This document shows, one piece after another, positions 1 to 9,255 of a stretch of 39,805 nucleotides of DNA (position 1 is the first letter of the stretch; every line of letters begins with the position of its first letter). This stretch comes from Bacteroidota bacterium. GTDB lineage: Bacteria > Bacteroidota > Bacteroidia > Chitinophagales > Saprospiraceae. Below the pieces are notes generated by a model. The model was not told where the DNA came from. It searched no databases and saw only the letters and a program-made list of their open reading frames with translations. The stretch lies in NCBI GenBank assembly GCA_024642705.1, contig JAHEAQ010000036.1, forward strand, positions 2,194 to 41,998, in the 5' to 3' direction. Both the position numbers and the translations under genes were made by a program.

Positions 1-368
1 TTTGGTTTCAATGGAAATTTTTGAAATTCTTTTTAGGTATCGATAGGCAATGGTAATTTGGTTTAATTTTTTAGGTTATAAATTCTTTAAGGCAGTTAAA
101 TTTTATAACTATCTTGAATTTTACCGAAAGTTAAATCTTTTATTCCATAATTTTTTCAAACTATCATTTTATTTAAATAAATAATAATTTTATAATATGT
201 ATTTATTTAATAATTAACTATTTACAATAAATATCCATTATTAATCTTTCCTCTAAACAGATGGTATTTTTGATTTTTTAAATGCTTAAATCACAAGCTT
301 AAATAGAAAGATTGTAAGTTTAAGTTTTGATTTAATTTTTCATATTCCATTTTGAGAAATGGCAAAAA
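1..368. other. AT-rich intergenic stretch, no gene seen
   Basis: No convincing coding frame is visible on either strand in this left-hand edge of the window. It is very A+T rich, with many short poly-A and poly-T runs. It holds whatever lies beyond the terminator of the thiolase operon. No tRNA-like or repeat structure was recognised. Confidence 0.5.
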
Positions 369-403
369 AAAACTCAATTTCATCGTTTATGAAACTGAGT
401 TTT
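369..403 (-). terminator. Rho-independent terminator of the fadN-fadA operon
   Basis: A 15-bp stem (369-383 with 389-403, one A/C mismatch) closes a 5-nt loop. Read on the minus strand it is followed by a run of T residues. It lies 57 bases past the thiolase stop codon, where the minus-strand operon should end. Confidence 0.8.
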
Positions 404-459
404 CTGAAACATTTTCGTTAAAATTAAGGGAATGCTTAAACCTCTTTATTTTGAATGAT

Positions 460-1632
460 TCAATTCAACAATTCATAAATTCCTGCTATGCCTTGTCCTC
501 CTCCAATACAAGCTGTAACCATTCCATATTTCTGCTCTCTTCTTTTCATTTCATTAAAAAGTTGAGTGGACAATTTCGCACCTGTACATCCAAGAGGATG
601 CCCAAGAGCAATTGCACCACCGTTAACGTTAACGATTTCTGGGTTTAGGCCAGCTTCTTGAATTACTGCTAATGCTTGAGCTGCAAATGCTTCATTTAAT
701 TCAATCAATTCAATGTCATCCAATTTCAAATTTGCCTGCGCCAATGCTTTCGGAATTGCTGCACAAGGACCAATTCCCATATACAATGGATCAACGCCTG
801 CAACAGAACAAGAAACCAATCTGGCAATAGGTTGAAGATTCAATTCTTTGACCATTTTCTCGCTCATCACCAATGTGAAAGACGCTCCGTCTGAAGTTTG
901 CGATGAATTTCCAGCAGTGACAGAACCACCAGCAGAGAATACTGGTCTCAAACCAGCCAAAGCTTCAACACTTGTATCTTCCCTAACACCTTCGTCAGTA
1001 TCAAAAGTATAATTCCTTTCTTTTCTTTTTTCATTTTCAATATAAACCTGATTCACATCTATAGGCACAATTTCATCTTTGAAAAATCCATTGTTTATTG
1101 CATATCCAGCTTTCTTATGGGATTGAAATGAAAATTCATCTTGGGCTTCTCTCGAAATTTTGTATTTATTGGCTACGGCTTCAGCTGTTAAACCCATTCC
1201 TATCAGATAATTTGGGTTTTCAACAGCCACCTTATAACTTGGTGCAAGTTTGTATCCTGTCATTGGAATAGAACTCATACTTTCTGTTCCTCCAGCAATA
1301 AAACATTCACCCATTCCGCCTCTAATTTTTGCTACAGCCATAGAAATGGCTTCAAGACCGCTTCCACAATATCTATTGATAACAATACCTGGTACAGATT
1401 TACCAAGGGCAATAGCTGAAATCATCCTCCCAATTTGAAGACCTTGCTCGCCTTCAGGGTTCGCACAACCAACAATAACATCATCAATCCTTTGAGGATC
1501 AAGTTCAGGGACAGTTCCCATCATGTGTTTTATTACATCAACAGCTAAATCATCAGATCTATAAAATCTCAAAGCCCCTTTTCCTGCTTTTCCAACTGCT
1601 GATCTAAATGCTCTTACTATATATGCTTCCAT
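460..1632 (-). CDS. fadA: acetyl-CoA acyltransferase (thiolase, FadA-like)
   Basis: Thiolase of 390 residues, the usual family length. It catalyses the last step of beta-oxidation, thiolytic cleavage of 3-ketoacyl-CoA to acetyl-CoA and a shortened acyl-CoA, in the cytoplasm. Visible motifs are the nucleophilic Cys89 in NRYCGSG, the [16 protein letters not shown] segment with His345, and the C-terminal Cys375 in TACIGGGQG. All three catalytic positions are present, so the enzyme should be active. It starts 26 bases after the stop of the fadN-like gene and is certainly co-transcribed with it; a terminator follows at 369-403. The pairing of thiolase with a dehydrogenase-hydratase protein points to degradation rather than acetoacetyl-CoA synthesis. 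Regulation is probably through the palindrome at 4062-4078. Confidence 0.95.
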   Translation of the reverse strand: MEAYIVRAFRSAVGKAGKGALRFYRSDDLAVDVIKHMMGTVPELDPQRIDDVIVGCANPEGEQGLQIGRMISAIALGKSVPGIVINRYCGSGLEAISMAVAKIRGGMGECFIAGGTESMSSIPMTGYKLAPSYKVAVENPNYLIGMGLTAEAVANKYKISREAQDEFSFQSHKKAGYAINNGFFKDEIVPIDVNQVYIENEKRKERNYTFDTDEGVREDTSVEALAGLRPVFSAGGSVTAGNSSQTSDGASFTLVMSEKMVKELNLQPIARLVSCSVAGVDPLYMGIGPCAAIPKALAQANLKLDDIELIELNEAFAAQALAVIQEAGLNPEIVNVNGGAIALGHPLGCTGAKLSTQLFNEMKRREQKYGMVTACIGGGQGIAGIYELLN

Positions 1633-1658
1633 AATTTCTTTTTTAATCTTTTATATTA

Positions 1659-4049
1659 TTAGTTTCTCAATGGTTTATTCTTTTCAAGCATATATTGTAT
1701 CCGCTCCAATGTTTTTTGCTCACCACATAAGCTCAAAAATGCTTCCCTTTCTATATCCAATAAATATTGCTCTGATACCAATGTTGCTTCCGAAAGGTCT
1801 CCTCCACATAGGACATATGCTATTTTTTGGGCAATTTTCACATCGTAATCAGAAGCATATTTTGCTAATTTTAAACTGTGGGCTGCAGCGTATAAGGTTG
1901 CCATCCCTGCTTTACCCAAAACTTTAATATCTTTTCTTGGTGTAGGCATCTTGTAACTTTCTGCGAGATACAAAACTTTACGTTTTGCTTCTGCAATATT
2001 TCGCTTAGCATTCATTACTACCTCATCCCTACCCTCTATTAAATAGCCTAAATTATAAGCTTCGTGCGCAGATGTTCCCACAGCTGCAGTAGCTATGGTC
2101 TTAAACTTTTCAATTAGCGTCGGCATCATCACATCGCCTTCAAAAAATGAATCTGAAGCCCTTAATGCAAATTCTTTTGTTCCTCCACCTCCAGGAATAA
2201 GTCCAACCCCAACTTCAACCAATCCAATATATGATTCTGCAGCAATCATCCCAGCATCACAATGCATCAATGTTTCACAACCGCCACCAAAAACAAAACC
2301 CTGAGTAGCTGCAACCACAGGAATATTAGAATATCTGCATCTCATGGTAGTATCCTGAAACAACTTAACAGCCATATTTAACTCGTCATATTGTTGTTGG
2401 AAAGCAAACATGCCTATCAACATAATATTTGCTCCTACTGAAAAATTCTGAGCATTGTTTCCAATTACTATTCCTTTCCAACCTTCTTCTTCAGCAATTC
2501 TTATGGACTCATTTACTCCTCGTAAAATTCCTTCTCCAATAGAATTCATCTTACTTGTGAACTCAATACATAATACTCCGTCCCCAATATCGTGCAATGT
2601 CATTTCATCATTTTTGAATACTGCTGGCTTTTCTCTATAATCGTCTAAAATGATAAAAGATGCAGCACCCGGTAGAGCTTCGTATTTTTTTGTAGCTGGA
2701 TTATAACATTTTCGTATTCCATTTTCAGAAGTATAAAAAGACTTCAATCCAAGCGAATGCATTTCTTTAACCCATGAAGCAATATTTTCTCCTTTTGATT
2801 CTGCATCTTGAATTCCTTTCTCTACACCAATGATGTCCCAATATTCAAAAGGTCCAATTTCCCATGCAAATCCCGCTTTAATTGCATTGTCAATGTTAAA
2901 AACAGTATCCGTAATCTCTGGAATTCTTAAAGAAGCATAACTAAACATTGTGGCAAAACTTCTTCTTATAAACTCGCCACCTTTGTCTTCTGCTTTATAT
3001 ATTGCCAGAATTCTCTTTCGCAAATTATCAATTTGTTTTGCAACGCCTAAACTTGGTATTTTAGGTTGTTCTGTTGGTTCATATTCTTTAGAACTTAGAT
3101 TTAGACCCAGAATTATATTTCTCCCTTTGGCGTCTTTTTCATTCGATTTTTTGTAAAAACCAAAACCAGTCTTATTGCCTAAAAACTTATTTTCAATCAA
3201 AAAATCAAAAAATCCTGGCAATGTTACCTTTTGAACATCCGTATCGTTTGGACAATTATCTTTCAAACCTTTGATCACCTTATCCATCACATCCAAACCT
3301 ACTAAATCACCCAATCGATAAGATCCTGTTTTTGGTCTGCCGATTGCAGGACCAGTCAAACTGTCAACTTCAGAAATATTTAAACCCATTTCTTGGGTTA
3401 ATTCCATACCCTTTGCCATGAGGTATACTCCTACCCTATTGGCAATAAATGCTGGTGTGTCTTTGCAAAGAACAGTTTGCTTACCAAGATATTTATCTCC
3501 ATAAGACATGAAAAAATCTATCACAGATTGGTCGGTATCTGAAGTTGGAATGATTTCTAACAATCTCAAATACCTAGGCGGATTAAAAAAATGAGTTCCG
3601 AGGAAATGTTTTTTGAAATCATCAGACCTTCCTTCCGTCATCATATGTATTGGAATTCCAGATGTGTTGGAACTAACAATTGAACCTTTTTTTCTAAATT
3701 TTTCAACTTTTTCAAAAATTTGCTTTTTAATGTCCAATCGCTCAATAACCACTTCTATTATCCAATCACAATCTGCAATTTTTTCAAAATCGTCATCAAA
3801 GTTTCCAGTTTGTATTCGATTCACAAAATTAGTATCATATAAAGGAGCTGGTTTGGACTTTGTTGCTGCTTTTAAAGCTCCATTGACAATACTATTTCTA
3901 AGTGCTTTATTTTTCTTCTGATCTTCTGTTAAATTAAAGGGCACAATGTCCAACATAATTACTTCGAGACCAATATTTGCTAAGTGGCTAGCAATTCCAG
4001 AACCCATTACTCCCGAGCCTAAAACTGCTGCTTTTCGTATTTGATACAT
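1659..4049 (-). CDS. fadN: 3-hydroxyacyl-CoA dehydrogenase / enoyl-CoA hydratase, FadN type
   Basis: Bifunctional beta-oxidation protein of 796 residues that hydrates 2-enoyl-CoA and oxidises the 3-hydroxyacyl-CoA with NAD. The N-terminal half is the dehydrogenase: a Rossmann motif GSGVMGSGIASHLA near residues 11-24 and a GTHFFNPPRY segment. The C-terminal half is a crotonase fold, with SVGANI, FVFGGGCE and VEVGVGLIPGGGG segments. This dehydrogenase-then-hydratase order is that of B. subtilis FadN and the reverse of E. coli FadB. It is first in the operon, 26 bases ahead of the thiolase. A 17-bp palindrome sits 12 bases upstream of its ATG. Family assignment is firm; chain-length preference cannot be told from sequence. 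Confidence 0.93.
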   Translation of the reverse strand: MYQIRKAAVLGSGVMGSGIASHLANIGLEVIMLDIVPFNLTEDQKKNKALRNSIVNGALKAATKSKPAPLYDTNFVNRIQTGNFDDDFEKIADCDWIIEVVIERLDIKKQIFEKVEKFRKKGSIVSSNTSGIPIHMMTEGRSDDFKKHFLGTHFFNPPRYLRLLEIIPTSDTDQSVIDFFMSYGDKYLGKQTVLCKDTPAFIANRVGVYLMAKGMELTQEMGLNISEVDSLTGPAIGRPKTGSYRLGDLVGLDVMDKVIKGLKDNCPNDTDVQKVTLPGFFDFLIENKFLGNKTGFGFYKKSNEKDAKGRNIILGLNLSSKEYEPTEQPKIPSLGVAKQIDNLRKRILAIYKAEDKGGEFIRRSFATMFSYASLRIPEITDTVFNIDNAIKAGFAWEIGPFEYWDIIGVEKGIQDAESKGENIASWVKEMHSLGLKSFYTSENGIRKCYNPATKKYEALPGAASFIILDDYREKPAVFKNDEMTLHDIGDGVLCIEFTSKMNSIGEGILRGVNESIRIAEEEGWKGIVIGNNAQNFSVGANIMLIGMFAFQQQYDELNMAVKLFQDTTMRCRYSNIPVVAATQGFVFGGGCETLMHCDAGMIAAESYIGLVEVGVGLIPGGGGTKEFALRASDSFFEGDVMMPTLIEKFKTIATAAVGTSAHEAYNLGYLIEGRDEVVMNAKRNIAEAKRKVLYLAESYKMPTPRKDIKVLGKAGMATLYAAAHSLKLAKYASDYDVKIAQKIAYVLCGGDLSEATLVSEQYLLDIEREAFLSLCGEQKTLERIQYMLEKNKPLRN

Positions 4050-4061
4050 TTTATAAATTTT

Positions 4062-4078
4062 TTTGACTTAAAGTCAAA
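4062..4078. promoter_or_regulatory. putative FadR-type operator upstream of fadN
   Basis: Perfect 17-bp palindrome TTTGACTTAAAGTCAAA, 12 bases from the fadN start codon. An almost identical site lies at 9480-9496 upstream of the acyl-CoA dehydrogenase, differing only in the central base. On the minus strand TAAATTTG (4075-4082) fits a Bacteroidota -7 box and overlaps the palindrome, but no good -33 TTTG is seen. The assigned binder, the TetR protein at 11677-12348, is inferred. Confidence 0.75.
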
Positions 4079-4149
4079 TTTAAAAATCTTATTAATAAAT
4101 TACTAATTTTTTATGCTTTCTATATAAATATTTATCTTTCAGCATTTTA

Positions 4150-5160
4150 TTGAAATTCGCAATTTTATTCACCGATTTCAATATCCTACATAATATACAA
4201 CATATTAACAGTATAGTTTTGAAATTAAACGAAATTTTAAATATTGATATTCCAATAATTTTGGCTCCAATGTTTTTGGTTTCAAACGCTGATATGGTCA
4301 AAGCTGCTTTAGATGCAGGAATTACAGCGGCAATACCAGCTTTAAATTACAAAACAAATTCAGAACTAAGAACAGCAATTCAAGAAATAAAACAACACAG
4401 TAACAAACCATTCGGCATCAATCTTATTGTCAACAAATCCAATATATATCTAAAAAATCAATTGCAAGCTTGTTTAGATTTGGAAGTAGATTATATTATA
4501 ACTGCGTTAGGAAGTCCACGAAAAATAATTGATCAATGCAAAAAGAAAAATATAAAAGTTTTCTGCGACGTGTTGAATTCTTATCAAGCTAAAAAAGTGG
4601 AAAATTTAGGGGCTGATGCAGTTATAGCTCTTAACAATAGTGCTGGAGGGCATTTAGGCATACATAATGCTAAGGATTTTATCCCAGAATTATTGTCAGA
4701 AGTTAAAATACCTATCATCTCTGCTGGGGGCGTTGCAAATTACAAGCAATACAAAGAAGTTATGAATTTAGGAGCTGCAGGATGCTCAGTTGGTTCTATT
4801 TTTATAGCAAGTACAGAAGCACCTGTTTCCTTAGAATACAAAAATGCAATAGTTCATTATGGAGCAAAAGATATCGTAATTACAAAAAAAATTTCCGGTT
4901 CACCATGTACTGTAATCAACACTCCTTTTGTACAAAAAATTGGGACCAAAGAAACCGTCTTTGAAAAAATAATGAACAGAAACAAGCGATTGAAAAAGTA
5001 TTTAAGATTTATTTTGGCTACTAGGGGAATGAATAAATTGAGAAATGCTGCATTTAAAGCAAGTTATAAATCTATTTGGTGTGCAGGAACATCCATTGAA
5101 GAAGTCAACGAAATTAGACCTATCAGCAAAATTGTCAAACAATTAACATCTGACCATTAA
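4150..5160 (+). CDS. nitronate monooxygenase (2-nitropropane dioxygenase) family flavoprotein
   Basis: FMN-dependent TIM-barrel protein. Family hallmarks are an N-terminal LNIDIPIILAPM strand, the central NNSAGGHLGIH segment (AGGHxG motif) and the phosphate-binding AGGVANYKQY followed by GAAGCSVGSIFIAS. Members oxidise nitronates; related enzymes include FabK-type enoyl-ACP reductases, so the substrate is open. There is no ATG ahead of the conserved core. The frame opens with TTG at 4150, and another in-frame TTG at 4219 gives the more usual N-terminus LKLNEILN, so I think 4219 is at least as likely as 4150. It is divergent from fadN, and the palindrome at 4062-4078 lies between the two starts, which may tie its expression to fatty-acid supply. 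Confidence 0.8.
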   Translation: MKFAILFTDFNILHNIQHINSIVLKLNEILNIDIPIILAPMFLVSNADMVKAALDAGITAAIPALNYKTNSELRTAIQEIKQHSNKPFGINLIVNKSNIYLKNQLQACLDLEVDYIITALGSPRKIIDQCKKKNIKVFCDVLNSYQAKKVENLGADAVIALNNSAGGHLGIHNAKDFIPELLSEVKIPIISAGGVANYKQYKEVMNLGAAGCSVGSIFIASTEAPVSLEYKNAIVHYGAKDIVITKKISGSPCTVINTPFVQKIGTKETVFEKIMNRNKRLKKYLRFILATRGMNKLRNAAFKASYKSIWCAGTSIEEVNEIRPISKIVKQLTSDH

Positions 5161-5161
5161 T

Positions 5162-5326
5162 TTATGCTACATCCAAGGCATAAACAAGGGAAGTAAGAAT
5201 AAATGGAAGCATAACCCAAAACCATTCCGGCTTCATCCAAAGAAAACCGCAGCAGATCAAAGTAGAAACAACAAAAATCATCCAATATTGTGATTTTGAT
5301 AATTTAATAGATTTTGACTCAGTCAT
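5162..5326 (-). CDS. 54-residue two-helix membrane protein
   Basis: Short frame with an ATG at 5324-5326 and TAA at 5162-5164. The product opens with a polar MTESKSIKLSKSQYW stretch, then a hydrophobic segment (about residues 15-30), a short KPEW turn and a second hydrophobic segment (about 35-50). That pattern suggests a small inner-membrane hairpin. Its stop lies two bases from the end of the convergent flavoprotein gene, an arrangement common for real genes. The upstream AT-rich leader is typical of Bacteroidota, which lack strong Shine-Dalgarno sequences. I recognise no family. Confidence 0.6.
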   Translation of the reverse strand: MTESKSIKLSKSQYWMIFVVSTLICCGFLWMKPEWFWVMLPFILTSLVYALDVA

Positions 5327-5644
5327 TACAATTTATTTTGCCACAAACATATGCAAAAAGCAACAAAACTGAAAAAAAAAGGCTCTTTTATTTATGGTGA
5401 TTTAAAAAGTGCATGAATTTAGAATACAACACAAGTAATAAATTAAAAAAAACAAATGTTCAATAGTGTATTTAGTAATTAACTATTGAAATATTTTTTT
5501 TGCAAATGTGAAAAATAAATAAATTCTATAATAGTGAAGAAGTCTTGTTATTTGTCTTTTAAGATATAAATACTTTTAGAAAATAGACTTTAGTGACTTT
5601 ACATTAATGTATAAATACAGTAGTTTTAATTTAAAATAGAATAA

Positions 5645-7363
5645 ATGCCAATGAATCCAGAAAGAGGAAATCCCATGAGAGATGCTTTTCTTCAAAAAAT
5701 GCGGCTAAAATACAATGTTGAAGATCCAGTATTAGGTTTTGGAAATTCAAATTTTAGAGAGCAGGAAAATCCAGTATTTGATCCTGAATTTATGACTTTG
5801 GATAAATATTCGGGCCCTTGGGAAACTAGTCAAATGGTTCATTTGATAAGAAGGCTAAAATTTGGGGTGACCATAGACGACCTTCATTTTTTTGAGAATT
5901 TGAGTATGGACCAATCAGTGGACATTTTATTAACAGCGGAACCTGTCCCAGCTCCACCAGTGAATGATTACAATAATGGTTCTGATATTTTTGATGAAGA
6001 AGTTCCTTTTGGTACAACATGGGTAAATGCTGGACCTTCTCAAGATTATGAAGGTGAAAGAGTGATGTCTCTCAAGAGGTGGTGGGTTGAAAATATGCTG
6101 ACTCAAGGAAATAGTATTACAGAAAAGATGTTGCTTTTTTGGCACAATCACCTTGTAACAGAATGGTTTGGTGTCTTTTTTGCGACTTCTTCATATCAGT
6201 ATATGGACACCTTAAGAAAACACCATTTAGGTAATTTCAAAGATTTAATAAAGGACATCACCATAGATATTTCTATGCTATACTATTTAAATGGAGCTTC
6301 CAATCATAAAGATGCTCCTGATGAAAATTATGCGCGAGAATTACAGGAATTATTTACCATTGGAAAGGGTCCAAATTCTAAATATACGGAAGAAGATGTT
6401 CGAGCAGCTGCTAGGGTATTAACTGGATGGACGGTTACTTGGCCAGAAAGAGAAATGATTTTTGACATATACCGTCACGATTTGCATGACAAGCAGTTTT
6501 CCGACTTTTATAATAATACTGTTATTAAAGGAAGAAGTGGTATGGATGGAAAAGCAGAATTGGACGATCTCATGGACATGATTTTTGCTAATGACGAAAC
6601 TGCACTTTTTATTTGTCGAAAAATATATTCATTTTTTGTTTATCCAAAAATAGACGATGAAATAGAAGAAAATATAATTAAACCATTGGCAGAACTGCTT
6701 AGAGAAAGCAATTTTGTGGTTAAGCCAGTGCTCGAAAAATTATTCAAAAGTCAACATTTCTACGATATTAACATCAAAGGTTCAATTATTAAGGATCCTG
6801 TCAATCAATTGATTGGAATGTGGCGAACCTTGAAACCACCACTTCCACAAGATATGGGTCCGTTTGAATATGGTGAGCTCAAAAGTTCCATGATATGGTC
6901 CATGCATAATATAGGAATGCAAATAGGAGATCCACCAAATGTTGCAGGTTGGCCTGCATATTATCAGACTCCGATATTCGATAAAGGATGGATAACTACT
7001 AATACTATTACTGCAAGAGCCATTCACTCAGATAGCATTGTTTATTGGGGTTTTTGGTCACCATCTGCTCAAATACCTGCAGATCTTGTTGCTTTTGCGG
7101 ATTCTTTAGATGATCCGGGTGATCCTAATAAATTGCTCAAGCAAATAACATTATTATTCTATGGTGTTGAAGTTAGTGAAACTGTTCTGAATAGATTTAA
7201 ATATATATTAATTTCTGGCCAAGCACAAGATTATTATTGGACGAATGCCTGGTTTGCTTACAAAGCTGACCCTTCAAATGCATTCAACAAAAAAACAGTA
7301 GAAGACCGATTAAAATGGACCATGCAGCGAGTGCTTCAGTTGGCAGAACAATATTTAATGTAG
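5645..7363 (+). CDS. DUF1800 family protein
   Basis: A 572-residue DUF1800 protein, recognised from segments such as MLLFWHNHLVTEWFG, NYARELQELFTIG, ARVLTGWTVT, DPPNVAGWPAY and a Trp-rich body. The family has no established biochemical function. It is almost always encoded next to a DUF1501 gene, as here (21-base gap). The start is fixed by an in-frame TAA directly before the ATG at 5645, and the N-terminus is polar with no signal peptide. That is notable, because the partner clearly carries an export signal. A 480-base upstream region has no gene apart from the 54-residue frame at 5162-5326. Confidence in the family is high; no function is offered. Confidence 0.88.
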   Translation: MPMNPERGNPMRDAFLQKMRLKYNVEDPVLGFGNSNFREQENPVFDPEFMTLDKYSGPWETSQMVHLIRRLKFGVTIDDLHFFENLSMDQSVDILLTAEPVPAPPVNDYNNGSDIFDEEVPFGTTWVNAGPSQDYEGERVMSLKRWWVENMLTQGNSITEKMLLFWHNHLVTEWFGVFFATSSYQYMDTLRKHHLGNFKDLIKDITIDISMLYYLNGASNHKDAPDENYARELQELFTIGKGPNSKYTEEDVRAAARVLTGWTVTWPEREMIFDIYRHDLHDKQFSDFYNNTVIKGRSGMDGKAELDDLMDMIFANDETALFICRKIYSFFVYPKIDDEIEENIIKPLAELLRESNFVVKPVLEKLFKSQHFYDINIKGSIIKDPVNQLIGMWRTLKPPLPQDMGPFEYGELKSSMIWSMHNIGMQIGDPPNVAGWPAYYQTPIFDKGWITTNTITARAIHSDSIVYWGFWSPSAQIPADLVAFADSLDDPGDPNKLLKQITLLFYGVEVSETVLNRFKYILISGQAQDYYWTNAWFAYKADPSNAFNKKTVEDRLKWTMQRVLQLAEQYLM

Positions 7364-7384
7364 AAAAAGTATAAAAAGTAAAAA

Positions 7385-8956
7385 ATGAAGAGAAGAAATT
7401 TTCTAAAATATACAAGTGCCGGAGTTCTCATTCCTTCTTTAGCTGGTGGTATAGGTGCAAAAGCATTCGGGCTGTCTCCTTTGACATCTGCATTATTTAA
7501 TGTTCCAGAAAATGATAAAGTGGTCGTCTTAATTTATCTGGCTGGTGGAAATGATGGCTTAAATACAGTCGTTCCTCTGGATCAATTGAGCAAATTAAAC
7601 AATGTTCGTCCGCATGTAATCATGCCAGAGAGTAGCCTTTTGCGTTTGGAAGGAACACAAGTAGCCCTCCACCCGGCAATGAAAGGTTTCAAGAATTTGT
7701 TTGAAGAAGATAGGCTGCAGATCATACAAAGTGTTGGCTACCCTAACCAAAATTACTCTCATTTCCGATCTACTGATATTTGGATGAGCGGTTCTGATGC
7801 GGATACTTTGGTGAATAGTGGTCTGCCAGGAAGATATTTGAATTATGAATTCCCTAATTATCCTGTTGAATATCCAAATACTGAAATGCCAGATCCTCTC
7901 GCAATAGAACTAGGATGGAACAGCAGTCTTTTATTTCAAGGGCCTTCGGCATCGATGGGTATGGTTATCAATAATGCAGATGATTTTTATGGCTTAGTTG
8001 GAGGTGAAGTAGAACCTGCCCCAGATACTAATGCTGGAGATAAAATCGAATACGTAAGATTAATCGCTCAACAATCTCAGGTTTATGGTCAAGTGATTAA
8101 AGAGGCTGCAGCAAGAGTTCCTTCTCAAGGCACCTATCCTGAAACAGATTTATCACAACAATTAAAAATTGTGGCCAAATTAATTGCTGGCGGGCTTAAG
8201 ACAAAATTATTTTTGGTCACGTTAGGTGGTTTTGATACTCACGAGGGCCAAGTAATGCAAGGTGATAATACTAAAGGAGTCCATGCAGAATTATTAAAAA
8301 CCCTTTCTGATGGTGTGGAAGCTTTCATGAAAGATTGTGATGGTTTAGGTGTTTCAGATAAAGTAATGGGGCTAACTTTCTCAGAATTTGGTCGAAGGAT
8401 AATTTCTAATGCAAGCAAAGGTACCGACCATGGAGCTGCAGCACCACAGTTTTTGTTTGGCAATTTTGTAAATTCTACAGTTTTGGGTGTAAATCCTGAT
8501 ATTCCTTCTAATGCAAATTATGAGAGCAATTTGGATATGCAATTTGACTTCCGTCAAGTATATGCGTCAATATTTGAAAAATGGCTTTGTGTAAATTCTT
8601 CGGATACCACTGGAATAATTCTGAAAAATATGGAAACATTACCAATTACCAATTATGATGTATGTTCAAGTACAAGCACTCATGAAATCAATCAATTAGC
8701 AGGGAAATCTATGCTGCATATTTCTCCCAATCCAGTGTCAAGTTTTACAAATATCAATTTTGAATCTGACGGAACACCAGTGGTAATTCGATTATTTGAT
8801 ATCCAAGGTAGGCAACTAGGAGAACTATTGAGAGGCTCTTTTCCAATGGGAAAACATAATTTTGATTGGAATGCTTCTTCTTTGCCAAGTGGAAATTATT
8901 TTATTAGGATAACAGGAGCGAAATTTGACCAAAGTAAAAAACTGATTAAAATTTAG
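7385..8956 (+). CDS. DUF1501 protein with Tat-like signal and T9SS sorting domain
   Basis: A 523-residue DUF1501 protein of the alkaline-phosphatase/sulfatase superfamily. The N-terminus has a twin-arginine-like motif (residues 3-8, RRNFLK) before a hydrophobic stretch. The core shows IYLAGGNDGLNTVVPL, a NYSHFRSTDIWMSG segment, TLGGFDTH and a SEFGRRI..GTDHGAAAP segment, typical of the family. The C-terminal 78 residues (from about 446) form a type A T9SS sorting domain: SPNP start, FDIQGRQLGE, LPSGNYFIRI and a basic KKLIKI end. The protein is therefore predicted to be exported and then moved across the outer membrane. It is the second gene of a pair with the DUF1800 gene and is followed by a strong terminator. 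Substrate unknown. Confidence 0.9.
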   Translation: MKRRNFLKYTSAGVLIPSLAGGIGAKAFGLSPLTSALFNVPENDKVVVLIYLAGGNDGLNTVVPLDQLSKLNNVRPHVIMPESSLLRLEGTQVALHPAMKGFKNLFEEDRLQIIQSVGYPNQNYSHFRSTDIWMSGSDADTLVNSGLPGRYLNYEFPNYPVEYPNTEMPDPLAIELGWNSSLLFQGPSASMGMVINNADDFYGLVGGEVEPAPDTNAGDKIEYVRLIAQQSQVYGQVIKEAAARVPSQGTYPETDLSQQLKIVAKLIAGGLKTKLFLVTLGGFDTHEGQVMQGDNTKGVHAELLKTLSDGVEAFMKDCDGLGVSDKVMGLTFSEFGRRIISNASKGTDHGAAAPQFLFGNFVNSTVLGVNPDIPSNANYESNLDMQFDFRQVYASIFEKWLCVNSSDTTGIILKNMETLPITNYDVCSSTSTHEINQLAGKSMLHISPNPVSSFTNINFESDGTPVVIRLFDIQGRQLGELLRGSFPMGKHNFDWNASSLPSGNYFIRITGAKFDQSKKLIKI

Positions 8957-8993
8957 GAATATCAACGAAATACAATTCTGATATATTTATTAT

Positions 8994-9026
8994 AAATGCC
9001 CATTATTGAAATTGTAATGGGCATTT
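8994..9026 (+). terminator. Rho-independent terminator after the DUF1800/DUF1501 operon
   Basis: A perfect 12-bp stem (8994-9005 with 9015-9026) closes a 9-nt loop and runs into T residues. It begins 38 bases after the DUF1501 stop codon. Confidence 0.9.
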
Positions 9027-9081
9027 TTTATGCATACCAGCTATCTAATATTGAGGTTCAATAAAAAAACTAGCCACCTTT

Positions 9082-9252
9082 AACCCGCATTATGCATTAG
9101 ACATTCAATTCATAATGGAAATGACTGCAAAATATACCGCTGCACTAAGTTTTGGTCAAGCACCATAGTGGTAACTATGATTTAGTCCCAAAACTTCAGA
9201 TTTTATTTTCATTTCAAGTCTCATTGCGAAGCCCCAATGCATAATGCGGGTT
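9082..9252 (-). repeat. MITE-like element with 17-bp terminal inverted repeats (copy A)
   Basis: A 171-base non-coding unit. Its ends, AACCCGCATTATGCATT (9082-9098) and its exact reverse complement (9236-9252), are perfect 17-bp inverted repeats. If the repeat is trimmed to 15 bp, the sequence TTTAA flanks both sides (9079-9083 and 9251-9255), as a target duplication would. The interior can fold: AAGTTTTGG (9147-9155) pairs with CCAAAACTT (9188-9196), and inside it CATAG (9164-9168) pairs with CTATG (9175-9179). A diverged copy in the opposite orientation lies at about 11391-11551. No transposase is present. It could be a miniature transposable element, a repeated structured RNA, or both. Confidence 0.75.
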
Positions 9253-9255
9253 TAA

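Noticed and set aside
4092-4301. Minus-strand frame of 69 codons opposite the start of the flavoprotein gene
   Set aside because: It is antisense to the conserved N-terminus of that gene and shows no recognisable protein features.
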